A stretch of DNA of 64,000 nucleotides, from positions 119,356-183,355 of the forward strand of contig JBLIEQ010000004.1 in NCBI GenBank assembly GCA_047633175.1. Reading direction: 5' to 3'. The position numbers and the translations under genes were made by a program. Positions within the stretch are counted from its first letter, which is position 1, and each line of letters starts with the position of its first letter. The notes beneath the pieces were generated by a model. The model did no database searches and was not told where the DNA came from. It was given only the letters and a program-made list of their open reading frames with translations. Below are positions 42,747-51,569 of the stretch, one piece after another. Origin of the DNA: Motiliproteus sp047633175 (GTDB taxonomy: Bacteria; Pseudomonadota; Gammaproteobacteria; Pseudomonadales; Balneatricaceae).

Positions 42747-44051
42747 CTATGTCGGAGACTTCATTTCAGACTTACCGGAAGTGACTGCGTTCGCCTGACT
42801 GGCTTGAGCCGATTCAATCTCGTCCGTAATCTGAGTAGCTGGCTTCTCTTTAGCTGCAGCCGGTTTACTGAGCGTTTTCTTGCCCTGGTCCGGCTTCACT
42901 ACAAAATCACGGTCCATCGTAAAGAAGGATTCACAACCCTTGTCAGTAATCTGAATAGTATCTGAGATACCACAGGACTTATCGCCGTCGACGCCCCACA
43001 TCCAGGGAATCACATGGAAGGTCATGCCGGGTTCGAGAATCCGTGACTCACCCTGTTTCAGGCTAACGATATAGCCCTCATCCCAACTGGGCGGAAAGGC
43101 GATACCGATCGAATAGCCCGAACGGGTAATCAACTGCGCGCCGACATCGTTGTCGGTAATGATATTGCGGATCATGTTATCGGCATCCGAAACGGTCATC
43201 CCGGGCTGAATAGTCTCGTGGAGCACATTCAGCGCATGCTTCATCTTCTCCTGGGCCGAATACATGGAATTCGATAGCTTACCCAGCACCACGGTGCGCA
43301 TCATCGCGGTATGGTAGCGCCGATAACAACCCCCCACTTCTAAGAACAGATGCTCGCCGGGTTGCGCTATCCGCCCCTCCCAGGTCGCATGACCAATCAT
43401 GCTACGTGGACCCGAGGTCACGTAGGGCATAACAGCCGGCGGCTCACCCCCCGCGCGAAACATAGCGGCGCTGATGGCTGCGGCTATATCATTTTCACTG
43501 ACGCCGGCGGCGCTGGCGTCCATTCCGGCCTGCATTCCCGCTTCCGTTGCCTTTGCAGCCAGATGCATAACGTCTATCTCGACCGCTGACTTGCATACTC
43601 GACCCTGCTCAACAATCCCGAAGCAATCTAAAAGCTTGGCCTTCTTCAGGGTGGTATGAATAACATCCTGCTGGTAAGCCGGGAAAAAGTAGCTATTGCG
43701 TTCGTAGCCGATCCGCTTATCGGCCAGGCCGAACTCCCGCAAGGCATCGACCAGCATTTGAATGGCATCGCCGGTATCAGGATAGGGTTTCGTTATTTCT
43801 ACCCAGGTACGGGCATAGACATTTGACGCCTCCAGGGCACGGGTGATCATAAACGGCTCTTGCTCGAGAGGAACCACCAGCGCCTGAAAGAATGAATAAC
43901 CCGTTGTCTGATAATTGGTCAGATACAAGATGTTTTCAGGATCGGTAATCACCACCGCATCCAGACAGCGCTGGGCGATGCGTTGCCGCAACTCCAGTAT
44001 CCGCCGCTCATACTCGGCGAACGGAAAAGTCATATCGTCTCTTGGCTTCAT
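42747..44051 (-). CDS. doeA: Ectoine hydrolase
   Basis: 434-residue M24-fold hydrolase matching DoeA: ITDPENILYLTNYQTTGYSFFQAL, EQGRVCKSAVEIDVMHLAAKATEAGMQ and the C-terminal pita-bread core. It opens the ectoine ring to N-acetyl-diaminobutyrates. The C-terminal 40 residues (KKTLSKPAAAKEKPATQITD) are a low-complexity extension. The start overlaps the doeD stop by four bases and doeC begins ten bases after, indicating one transcript. Confidence 0.92.
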   Translation of the reverse strand: MKPRDDMTFPFAEYERRILELRQRIAQRCLDAVVITDPENILYLTNYQTTGYSFFQALVVPLEQEPFMITRALEASNVYARTWVEITKPYPDTGDAIQMLVDALREFGLADKRIGYERNSYFFPAYQQDVIHTTLKKAKLLDCFGIVEQGRVCKSAVEIDVMHLAAKATEAGMQAGMDASAAGVSENDIAAAISAAMFRAGGEPPAVMPYVTSGPRSMIGHATWEGRIAQPGEHLFLEVGGCYRRYHTAMMRTVVLGKLSNSMYSAQEKMKHALNVLHETIQPGMTVSDADNMIRNIITDNDVGAQLITRSGYSIGIAFPPSWDEGYIVSLKQGESRILEPGMTFHVIPWMWGVDGDKSCGISDTIQITDKGCESFFTMDRDFVVKPDQGKKTLSKPAAAKEKPATQITDEIESAQASQANAVTSGKSEMKSPT

Positions 44052-45322
44052 GCCGCACCTCCGACAACCTGGAGGGTCTTCTCCATAAATATCGCCAGAC
44101 CTTCCTGCAGGTCTTTCTCTGGGATAGTCAGGGGCGGTATCAGCTTGATCACCCGGCCACCTGTACCACAGGCCGCTACCAGCAAACCTGCCTTAAAGCA
44201 CTCATTAACAATCTCTTTAGCCTGATCCCCGGAGGCGAGATCAATACCATAGATCATGCCTTTGCCCCGAATTTCTATCTGCGGGAACTGTTCTGCCAGC
44301 GGGGCAATCGCCTTCGAGATGCTGATACCATGTTCGTGAACCTGATTCATGAGTGTATCATCTTCGAAATAGCTCATCGCTTCGGCCCCTGCCACGAAGG
44401 ACAGGCCTTGGCCTCGGAAGGTGCCGGTATGCTCGCCGGGCTTCCAGTACTTATCGATCTCTGGCTTGACCAGGTTCATGGCCAATGGCGTACCCATGCC
44501 TCCGACCCCTTTTGCCAAACAGATAATATCGGGATCCAGATCCAACCCATCAAAGCTAAAGTAACTGCCTGTGCGACCACAACCCACCTGAATATCATCG
44601 ACAATAAGCAGCGCGCCCACGTCATGCGCTAATGCCTGTAGCTCTTGTAACCAGCCTTTGTCCGCGACTTTGACACCGCCCTCGGCTTGAATAATCTCGA
44701 CCAGGAAGGCGGCCGGTGGCTTGATACCACTGGAACTGTCTGCATAGTTTGCGCGCAACTGCTTGATGCTGGACAGGCCACAGCCCAGTTCACAACCCGC
44801 ACAGGTTGTTTCACAGCCGAAGGGTGCATGGGTGACATGATTTAAAGGAACCCCTGCCGCGCCACGGAAAGCCTCGTTGGCAGTACAGGCTAAGGCCCCC
44901 AGCGTCATCCCATGAAAGCCATGGCTGAACGCAACGATGTCCTGTCGACCCGTCGCCCGCCGTGCAAGCTTGAGGGCGGCCTCAACGGCGTTGCTGCCGG
45001 TGGGTCCCATAAACTGCAGCTTATGCGGCATATTGCGAGGTTCGAGGATGGTATTAACAAAACGCTGCATAAAGTTTTGCTTGGCAACACTGTGCATATC
45101 GAGACTATGAGTCACACCATTGCGCTCAAGATATTGAATCATGGCCTGTTTCATTCGTTCATTATTATGGCCAAAATTCAACACCCCAGCACCGGCAAAG
45201 AAATCGATATATTCTTTACCGTCTACATCTGTCTGGCGGGCATTAGAGGCGGTGTCGAAGGTCGTTGGATAGACACGGCAATAGCCGCGAATTTCAGATT
45301 CCCGTTGCTCAAATATATTCAT
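44048..45322 (-). CDS. doeD: Diaminobutyrate aminotransferase DoeD
   Basis: 424-residue class III PLP aminotransferase, EctB-like, with YIDFFAGAGVLNFGHNNERM, MGPTGSNAVEAALKLARRAT and the PLP lysine in IICLAKGVGGMGTPLAM. In ectoine catabolism it converts L-2,4-diaminobutyrate to aspartate semialdehyde. The direction is catabolic here because doeA and doeC follow and ectA/ectC are absent. AGGAG precedes the ATG. Confidence 0.9.
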   Translation of the reverse strand: MNIFEQRESEIRGYCRVYPTTFDTASNARQTDVDGKEYIDFFAGAGVLNFGHNNERMKQAMIQYLERNGVTHSLDMHSVAKQNFMQRFVNTILEPRNMPHKLQFMGPTGSNAVEAALKLARRATGRQDIVAFSHGFHGMTLGALACTANEAFRGAAGVPLNHVTHAPFGCETTCAGCELGCGLSSIKQLRANYADSSSGIKPPAAFLVEIIQAEGGVKVADKGWLQELQALAHDVGALLIVDDIQVGCGRTGSYFSFDGLDLDPDIICLAKGVGGMGTPLAMNLVKPEIDKYWKPGEHTGTFRGQGLSFVAGAEAMSYFEDDTLMNQVHEHGISISKAIAPLAEQFPQIEIRGKGMIYGIDLASGDQAKEIVNECFKAGLLVAACGTGGRVIKLIPPLTIPEKDLQEGLAIFMEKTLQVVGGAA

Positions 45323-45401
45323 AGTCGCTCTCCTAATGATGTGGTTTTTATAATTGCTCTTTTGTCTTTTCTTTTTTCTTTTGTCTGTTTGCTAAAAATA
45401 C

Positions 45402-45436
45402 TTGCCATAACGGACCCCCGGGGTCCGCTATGGCAA
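45402..45436. terminator. Strong hairpin spanning the doeB2 stop
   Basis: TTGCCATA-A-CGGACCCC-C-GGGGTCCG-C-TATGGCAA: two perfect eight-bp arms separated by one A-C mismatch. The doeB2 TAG (45428-45430) is inside the stem. The minus-strand tail (GTATTTTTAGC) is moderately T-rich. It may be a partial terminator or mRNA-processing site separating doeB2 from doeDAC. Confidence 0.75.
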
Positions 45437-46606
45437 TGATCCACTCACGAGACGTGTAAACAGCCGAGTAACGGGGTCGATAAGACGGTCATTGAAATCA
45501 TAAACCGGACTATGACAGGCATCATCATGCCCCTGGCCGTCATTGGCACCGATGAGCGCGAAGGCACCGGGAATCTCCTGCAGATAATAACTAAAATCCT
45601 CGGAGGCCATGATCGGTGGCCGCTGCTCTGTTTCCAGGGATTCAGGCCCATTCAGGTGCTGCCAGCAAGCACGGACCTCGGCTGCCGGTTGCTCATGGTT
45701 AATCGTGGCCTGATAACGCGGCTGGATATCGACCTGGCACTGAACGCCATAGCTCGCAGCCGTGTGTTCGCTGATACTGCGGAGCAACGTGCCGATCTCC
45801 TGACGCGCACTCTCAGTGGCTACCCGGAGACTGCCGCCAATAACCGCTTGCTCAGGAATAATCGTCGGGCCGCTGGGTGCGTCTATGGAGGTAATACTGA
45901 TGACATTCGCCTGCTGAGGCGGCAGACGTCGACTGATAATCTGCTGCACGGCCAGGGTGATGGCACTGGCGGCTAAGACCGGATCCCGGCACAGTTCCGG
46001 CTGGCTCGCATGACCACCAATGCCTGTCACGGTAATCGTAAAGGTGCCATTGCCGCACATGACAATGCCACTGGGGCAGAGTAACTTTCCAAACTCAAGC
46101 GCCGGCCAGTTGTGCCAACCGTAAATACGATCGATCCCCTCCAGAGCGCCATCATCGATCATTTTTTTGGCGCCATGGCCCCCCTCTTCTGCGGGTTGAA
46201 ACAGCAGACTAACAGGCCCCGGCAAGGAGCTTTCGACATGTTTTAACCATTGCGCTGCAGCCAGCAGCGTCGCGGTGTGACCATCATGACCGCAGGCATG
46301 CATGCAACCTTCATGCACCGAAGACCAGTTTTTACCGCTGCGTTCAGTAATAGGCAAGGCGTCTATGTCACCTCGCAACGCTATATGCGGATGGCCCTTG
46401 GCCTGGGAGCTGTTTTTGGCCTGGGAATTGAGAATGGCGACGGTACCGGTCTTGGCACAGACGCGCCAGGGAATATCCAACCGGGTAAGTTCTTCACGAA
46501 TGCGTTTAGCGGTGCGCAGCTCTTGCCATGCTAATTCTGGATTAGCATGTAACTCATGGCGCAATCGATGCGCGGCAGCAATAGTTTCGCTCCAATAATT
46601 GTGCAT
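45428..46606 (-). CDS. doeB2: M20 amidohydrolase, probable N-acetyl-diaminobutyrate deacetylase DoeB2
   Basis: 392-residue M20 metallopeptidase-family amidohydrolase. Metal ligands are in MHACGHDGHTATLLAAA, the catalytic Glu is in PAEEGGHGAKKM, and the dimerisation domain has TVTGIGGHASQPE. ATG 46606 with GGAGAG upstream is preferred to 46633. In ectoine degraders M20 proteins annotated DoeB2 remove the acetyl group after DoeA; the classical Halomonas DoeB is an unrelated M14-type enzyme and is absent here. Assignment rests on cluster context. Confidence 0.82.
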   Translation of the reverse strand: MHNYWSETIAAAHRLRHELHANPELAWQELRTAKRIREELTRLDIPWRVCAKTGTVAILNSQAKNSSQAKGHPHIALRGDIDALPITERSGKNWSSVHEGCMHACGHDGHTATLLAAAQWLKHVESSLPGPVSLLFQPAEEGGHGAKKMIDDGALEGIDRIYGWHNWPALEFGKLLCPSGIVMCGNGTFTITVTGIGGHASQPELCRDPVLAASAITLAVQQIISRRLPPQQANVISITSIDAPSGPTIIPEQAVIGGSLRVATESARQEIGTLLRSISEHTAASYGVQCQVDIQPRYQATINHEQPAAEVRACWQHLNGPESLETEQRPPIMASEDFSYYLQEIPGAFALIGANDGQGHDDACHSPVYDFNDRLIDPVTRLFTRLVSGSLP

Positions 46607-47073
46607 AACTCTCCAATCATAAATGCCGAACACACACGATTCACCCTGGGACCCTGACCCTTATATCAGTCGTCCAATCCACTATAATCAGCCGAGACTA
46701 GCCCTTATATCACCCAAGTACAATGCTTGTGATTGCTGTCCAAAAATTATCTTTTTAAGGGGCAGTTCAGAGCGGTCATAACGCCTTCCACACAGCCCTG
46801 CGCCCTCCTCCATAGAACTTTATTTACAGGTAATACAAAAGAAAACAGCCGTCTAAGGAAAACAAGGAACTGTAAATTAATGAACACAGGTTTCAAGAAA
46901 AAATGCATAGACTCGGTTTTTCACAACCGCGTTTACGCGTAGTTATTACTCGACACTGCGTATTATAAAGGCAGCAGGGATGGGCTGACGATCGTCAGAT
47001 ATACGCTATAAATTGGATTGGGAAAAGAACGGACGCTAAATAGCGTCCGTGGCTGTATAGCACCCGCCTGGGA
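46607..47073. other. Gap upstream of doeB2
   Basis: About 460 bases without a supportable gene. It must carry the doe operon promoter. CTGACGATCGTCAG (46985-46998) is a perfect 14-base palindrome of operator type, adjacent to the M16 terminator. No Lrp/AsnC-type doeX regulator gene is present. Confidence 0.6.
47029..47050 (-). terminator. Intrinsic terminator of the M16 protease gene
   Basis: ACGGACGCTA, AA, TAGCGTCCGT, then CTTTTCC on the minus strand, 25 bases past the stop. Confidence 0.85.
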
Positions 47074-50031
47074 TCAGACCTTAAACGACTCGTAACCCAG
47101 CGCTGCCAGGCGCTCGGCCTGCTTTGGATCGGTAATAACCGCCACACTGGCAGGTTGATCTTTCAGGTAGCTACGGGCAACCCGCTGCAGGTCCTCGAGG
47201 GTGACGCTGAGTATTCGTGCCCTGGACTGCTGACGTTGCGCGGGGGTACGGCCGAAGAGCGCGCTGTGATACGCCTGCTTCGCCTCACCCGAGGGTGAGC
47301 CAGGCTTATCGATACTGCTGACCACCCCCAGCACCGCCTCTTCGAGACGGCTTTCACCATGCTCGGCGTCCAGCATCCAATTAACCGACTGATCAAAATC
47401 GGCCAGAGTCTCTTCGATCCGCGGATCGCGGTAGGAGAAGAAGCGGAAGCAGGCGTTGGCGGAGTCCTGACTGCCCCCCGAACCATAGGCGCCGCCCTGC
47501 TCGCGGATCGCCCGGTGCAGGTAGCCGTTACGCAGGAACTCGCCCAGCACCGTCAATGCGGCTGCATCCGTATGTTCGACCGAGACCGTGGCAAAGACCT
47601 TGGCGCAGAAGTTTACCTGGGTATTGGTGCTCCAGACCTGCTGCACCGATTCGCGCGTCGTGGCCAGCGAAAACGGGGTGAAGGGCAGCGCTGCTGCCTG
47701 CGGTAACCAGTGCTGCTCCAGGGTCTGGTCGAGCTCATCGCGGCGGGCGGGCTCTGCTACTACAAGGAAATGGCGAGGCGCCTGGAGCAACAGCTGATGA
47801 ATCTCGGCCAGCTGTTGCGCCAACTGCGGCAACGCCTGAGGATCCTGCAGGCTGGCATCGAGTTCTTTGAGGCGGATGATACTGTGCAGCCCCTGCTGGC
47901 GCTCGGCCAGTGATGCCGCTGGACTGTAGAGACTGGATGCCGCCGTCATCGCCAGGGCATGACCACTGCCGGTGATCCCTTGCTGTTTGCGGGCCAGCAT
48001 CTGTGCCATCAGCTCGCGGATCTTGGAGTGTTCATCGAAACGCAGCTGGGTAAAAGTGGTGCTCATCAACTCCGCCAGCTTGGTGCCATTGTGGGCAAGG
48101 GCCTTGCCCGACAGGGTAAAGTAGCCCTTGACCTGCTGCTCGTCATCGATTGCGCCCCGGACCGAGGTATGGGCGCTGATACCACCGGAGACGCTGGCCT
48201 GCCAGGCCTGAGCCTCGGGGTACTTCAGTTCGCCACAACCGAGTTCGGTCAGGCAGTTGTTATATAAAGGTAACAGGTTTAACTGAGCATCACTGAACTG
48301 CGGCAGCTCGACCAGCATCTGCTGGTACACCAGGCCGTTGGTCCCACGGCCATAGAACACTCGCTCGCCGCAGCTCAGGGCTCGGGTTTCGCCTTCGGGG
48401 ATATGCACCTCGGCCGGCACATCCTCAAGCCCCACCTTGGGCAGGATCGACTCATCGTCCACCTGGTTCTGGCGGGCATTGAGGGCGCTGGCCTGATCGA
48501 TAATCTCCTGCGTTTGCTCGGCACTCAGGTTGCTCTTGATCGTCGCCAGGTGGTCGGCTTCGGCCTGATCGCGACGCGTCGCCAGCTGGGTGTCGGGACG
48601 CAGGGTTAAGCGCACCCGGTGCTGATTATCCAGCAGCAGACGCTTAACCTGTTGCTGAATATAATCGGGCTGCTGGATCTTCTGATGCAGCGACTCCAGC
48701 ACCGGATCCAGATTAAGAGCCGCCACCGGATCACCGCGATGAACCGCAGCCCCCAGTCCGCTCATCATCAGCTGCAGACCGTAGGGGTAACTGTCACCAC
48801 CGACTTCACGCTGACTCAGCTCCAGCTGATGCAACGCCGCTTCGATCTGGGATTGAGGCACGCCCTCGGCTGCGACCTGTTCGAGCACCTGCAGCACCAG
48901 CGCTTCAATCGCATCGGCCTGCGCAGGCTCTGTACCCTCCAGGCCACACATAAAGCTCATCTCGCGGTTGGAGTCTTCCAGCCCGCAGAGTGGCGAGGGT
49001 GCGCTGCCCAGCGTCGAAGATTCGAGCGCATAACGCAGTGGTGAGGCGCTGTTATCGAGCAGCACCTGGGATAGCAGATGCGCCTCCAACTGCTGCTCCA
49101 GATCGACGCTGTTGCCCAGCAGCCAGCCCAGCACTACGTGAGTCTTGGCAGAGGCATCTTCATCCTCGAGCGGATAGGCTTCCTCCACCCGGATGGGTGC
49201 GAAGTAACGCTGCTCGTCGGGCACCGAGATCTGCTCCGACTGCAGGGTAAAACGGCTTAGCGCCTCGGTCTCGAAACGTTGCTGCAACTGACTGACGGGC
49301 AGATCGCCGAAGGTCATAAAGACCGCATTGCTGGGATGGTAGTGGCTGGCATAGAACGCCAGGAGCTGCTCGTAAGTCAACGAGGGGATAACTGCAGGAT
49401 CGCCGCCACTGTTGTGATGATAGGTGGTGTTCTGAAACAGATGCTTGCTCAGCGTCTGCCACAACAGGCTGACCGGTGAACTCATCGCCCCCTTCATCTC
49501 GTTGTAGACCACCCCTTTGTACACCAGCGGCGAGTCGCTGTTACCCGCTTCTGAAAACTCGAGCCTGTGGCCCTCCTGGGCAAAGTCCATCCTGTCCAGG
49601 CGGCTGAAGAACACCGCATCCAGATAGATATCCAGCAGATTAAAAAAGTCTTTAGGATTCTGGCTGGCAAACGGATAGGCAGTCCAGTCGGAGCTGGTCA
49701 TGGCGTTCATAAAGGTGTTGAGCGAGCGTCGGGTCATCATAAAGAACGGGTCGCGCACCGGGTATTTCTCGCTGCCGCACAGACTGGAGTGCTCGAGGAT
49801 ATGAGCGACCCCGGTAGAATCCTGCGGCAGGGTACGCAGCGCCACCAGGAACACATTCTCAGTATTATCCGCGGCTATATGGTAATGCTTGGCACCGGTC
49901 TCCTGGTGATGATATTCAGCGATCTCGACGCCCAGCGAGTCGATCATCTGGCGACGTTCTAAAGTAAAGCTGGCAAAGGGCTTAAGCGCGTCAGGAAGGG
50001 TGTCGGTCGAAGCTGTCGATTGATTACTCAT
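47074..50031 (-). CDS. M16C zinc metalloprotease (PreP/insulinase-like)
   Basis: 985 residues, the length of presequence-protease-type M16C enzymes. The inverted zinc motif HILEH is near residue 78, followed by the family mark CGSEKYPVRDPFFMM, and the distal glutamate is expected about 75 residues on. Four homologous domains make up two halves. No signal peptide, so it probably degrades peptides in the cytoplasm. Single-gene unit with its own terminator. Confidence 0.9.
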   Translation of the reverse strand: MSNQSTASTDTLPDALKPFASFTLERRQMIDSLGVEIAEYHHQETGAKHYHIAADNTENVFLVALRTLPQDSTGVAHILEHSSLCGSEKYPVRDPFFMMTRRSLNTFMNAMTSSDWTAYPFASQNPKDFFNLLDIYLDAVFFSRLDRMDFAQEGHRLEFSEAGNSDSPLVYKGVVYNEMKGAMSSPVSLLWQTLSKHLFQNTTYHHNSGGDPAVIPSLTYEQLLAFYASHYHPSNAVFMTFGDLPVSQLQQRFETEALSRFTLQSEQISVPDEQRYFAPIRVEEAYPLEDEDASAKTHVVLGWLLGNSVDLEQQLEAHLLSQVLLDNSASPLRYALESSTLGSAPSPLCGLEDSNREMSFMCGLEGTEPAQADAIEALVLQVLEQVAAEGVPQSQIEAALHQLELSQREVGGDSYPYGLQLMMSGLGAAVHRGDPVAALNLDPVLESLHQKIQQPDYIQQQVKRLLLDNQHRVRLTLRPDTQLATRRDQAEADHLATIKSNLSAEQTQEIIDQASALNARQNQVDDESILPKVGLEDVPAEVHIPEGETRALSCGERVFYGRGTNGLVYQQMLVELPQFSDAQLNLLPLYNNCLTELGCGELKYPEAQAWQASVSGGISAHTSVRGAIDDEQQVKGYFTLSGKALAHNGTKLAELMSTTFTQLRFDEHSKIRELMAQMLARKQQGITGSGHALAMTAASSLYSPAASLAERQQGLHSIIRLKELDASLQDPQALPQLAQQLAEIHQLLLQAPRHFLVVAEPARRDELDQTLEQHWLPQAAALPFTPFSLATTRESVQQVWSTNTQVNFCAKVFATVSVEHTDAAALTVLGEFLRNGYLHRAIREQGGAYGSGGSQDSANACFRFFSYRDPRIEETLADFDQSVNWMLDAEHGESRLEEAVLGVVSSIDKPGSPSGEAKQAYHSALFGRTPAQRQQSRARILSVTLEDLQRVARSYLKDQPASVAVITDPKQAERLAALGYESFKV

Positions 50032-50069
50032 CGGTGTAGGGAGTCCTTGTAGAGGATGGCTTTTATTAT

Positions 50070-50104
50070 GCTAATGGCTAATGGCTAATGGCTAATGGCT
50101 AATG
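50070..50104. repeat. Five tandem 7-bp units
   Basis: GCTAATG repeated exactly five times, upstream of the M16 gene and just past the slyD terminator. A perfect short tandem array is prone to slippage and could vary promoter spacing. Confidence 0.9.
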
Positions 50105-50116
50105 ATCACTAAGCAG

Positions 50117-50152
50117 AGGCCGGGATAACAGGGCCCGCTGCATCCCGGCCTT
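50117..50152 (-). terminator. Intrinsic terminator of slyD
   Basis: AGGCCGGGAT pairs with ATCCCGGCCT around a 15-base G/C-rich loop, about 45 bases past the slyD stop. Confidence 0.75.
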
Positions 50153-50196
50153 AATCTAAAGGTGATACCGGGATGGCACTGGATATCTTAGTCGCC

Positions 50197-50691
50197 TCAA
50201 TGCTGATGTCCACCCACTCCGTGGGCATGTTTGTGGGTTATCTCTTCGGCCGTTCCATCACGTACCTCCAAGATCTCTATCTCAAAGGTCAGGGTCTTGC
50301 CTGCCAAGGGATGGTTGGTATCGACATCGACGTTGAACCTGCCGACCTTGATAATGACCATAGTGCGCGCACCCTGCTCGGTCTGAACCGGCACCGCCAT
50401 CCCTTTTTTAAGTTGACGTTGGGTCTTAGCATCAACCTGCAGGTGCTTGATTGGAATTCGTTGCTCACTGCCTTCACGGCGAACACCATAGCCTTCGGCA
50501 GGCGCCAACGTCACACTCAGGGCATCGCCAGCATCCTGGCCCTCGAGCGCTTTTTCCAGGCCGGCAAGAATGCCGTTATGACCATGCAGATAGAGCATGG
50601 GCTCGGCGTCATGGGAGTTTTCAAGTTCCACTCCGGACTCCTCGCGCAAGCGATAGTGGAAGCTGACAACGCTGTTGGTGGTAATACTCAT
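50197..50691 (-). CDS. slyD: FKBP-type peptidyl-prolyl isomerase SlyD
   Basis: 164-residue SlyD-type chaperone. The FKBP domain (VVSFHYRLREESGVELENS, GHNGILAGLEKALEG) contains the inserted flap (residues about 70-125), and the tail THKHAHGVGGHQH is the histidine-rich metal-binding C-terminus, shorter than in E. coli. ATG 50691 is the family start; 27 upstream residues from 50772 lack similarity. SlyD folds proteins and passes nickel to hydrogenase or urease. Confidence 0.92.
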   Translation of the reverse strand: MSITTNSVVSFHYRLREESGVELENSHDAEPMLYLHGHNGILAGLEKALEGQDAGDALSVTLAPAEGYGVRREGSEQRIPIKHLQVDAKTQRQLKKGMAVPVQTEQGARTMVIIKVGRFNVDVDTNHPLAGKTLTFEIEILEVRDGTAEEITHKHAHGVGGHQH

Positions 50692-50923
50692 GGCTCTCTC
50701 CGAAAACGGGACTGCTGATCCTGCATGGTAACGTGGATCAATGTCTCTGGCGAACCTCCCTGCAGCAGCCAAGCCACTCCATACAGAGCAAGCAGACCTA
50801 TCGCTTAGATCACCACGTCCAGACTGTCGAAAAGGGGGTCACCAGGGCATCAGCGATGAACCCTCTGAGGCCCCCGGAGCCAATTATATGAAAAAAAGAG
50901 GCTGTTAACGAAGCTGGCGCAAA

Positions 50924-51157
50924 TCAGGACTTGCGTCTGATCTGTGCGCGTCTGACCAGCTGCGCGCGCTTGGTTAATTGCGTGTGTCTGATTAACTGCA
51001 CGCCGATAATCAGGCAAAGCGTGGCAATAAGAGAAACACCGCCAATATTAAAGGGCAGCACGGTGCCTAGCCCCTCTCCTGCGACAACACCGGCGATACC
51101 GGGTTGGGCGATGCCCATCAGCCCGAGAGTTGCATAAATCTTTTTTGATGATGACAT
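50924..51157 (-). CDS. Small hypothetical membrane protein
   Basis: 77 residues with two probable membrane segments (about 8-30 and 38-56: IGGVSLIATLCLIIGVQL) and a strongly basic cytoplasmic tail (QLTKRAQLVRRAQIRRKS). The tail looks like a short repeat (QLTKRA, QLVRRA, QIRRK). No family recognised. AGGAG at suitable spacing before the ATG supports translation. Confidence 0.55.
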   Translation of the reverse strand: MSSSKKIYATLGLMGIAQPGIAGVVAGEGLGTVLPFNIGGVSLIATLCLIIGVQLIRHTQLTKRAQLVRRAQIRRKS

Positions 51158-51569
51158 TAGGATATCTCCTCATCACAAGCCGGGGTGGCATATAAAAAAT
51201 CTCTGCCAGCAAAACAGATGCCACTTATAATCATCCCTTAAATAACAATATATTAAATTAAATCCAAAACCGTCTCAGGCAGCGCTGTAAAAATTATTGA
51301 CACTCATCATCAACAGAGGTCTCGACGACAGCTGGCTGCTGTCTTTGGCTCTGTTTTTGGCTGCTATCTATAACGACTCTTTTTTGCCTCTCTTTTTTAC
51401 CACTCTTTTTGCCGAAAAGTTGACATAACACCTAGGTCTATGAGATTTTCATTAAACGGTCATTTAACAAAACCGCCAGCACGCGCCATCAGAGCATCGC
51501 AAATCCCAGGCAGCCTGTTTAAAAAAGCTCCATTGCCTCCCGGGAATCTTGTTAATAAGAGTAATCGTA
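51158..51569. other. Gap upstream of betB
   Basis: About 410 A/T-rich bases with no supportable gene; the betBA promoter must lie here. No betI repressor gene is present, and no clear BetI operator is visible. Confidence 0.55.

Noticed and set aside
42747..44051. Annotation as Xaa-Pro aminopeptidase
   Set aside because: The M24 fold is shared, but doeD/doeC linkage and DoeA-like sequence favour ectoine hydrolase.
46733..46942. Plus-strand 69-residue frame upstream of the doe operon
   Set aside because: No ribosome-binding site, no recognisable domain and unusual composition; a promoter region is more likely.
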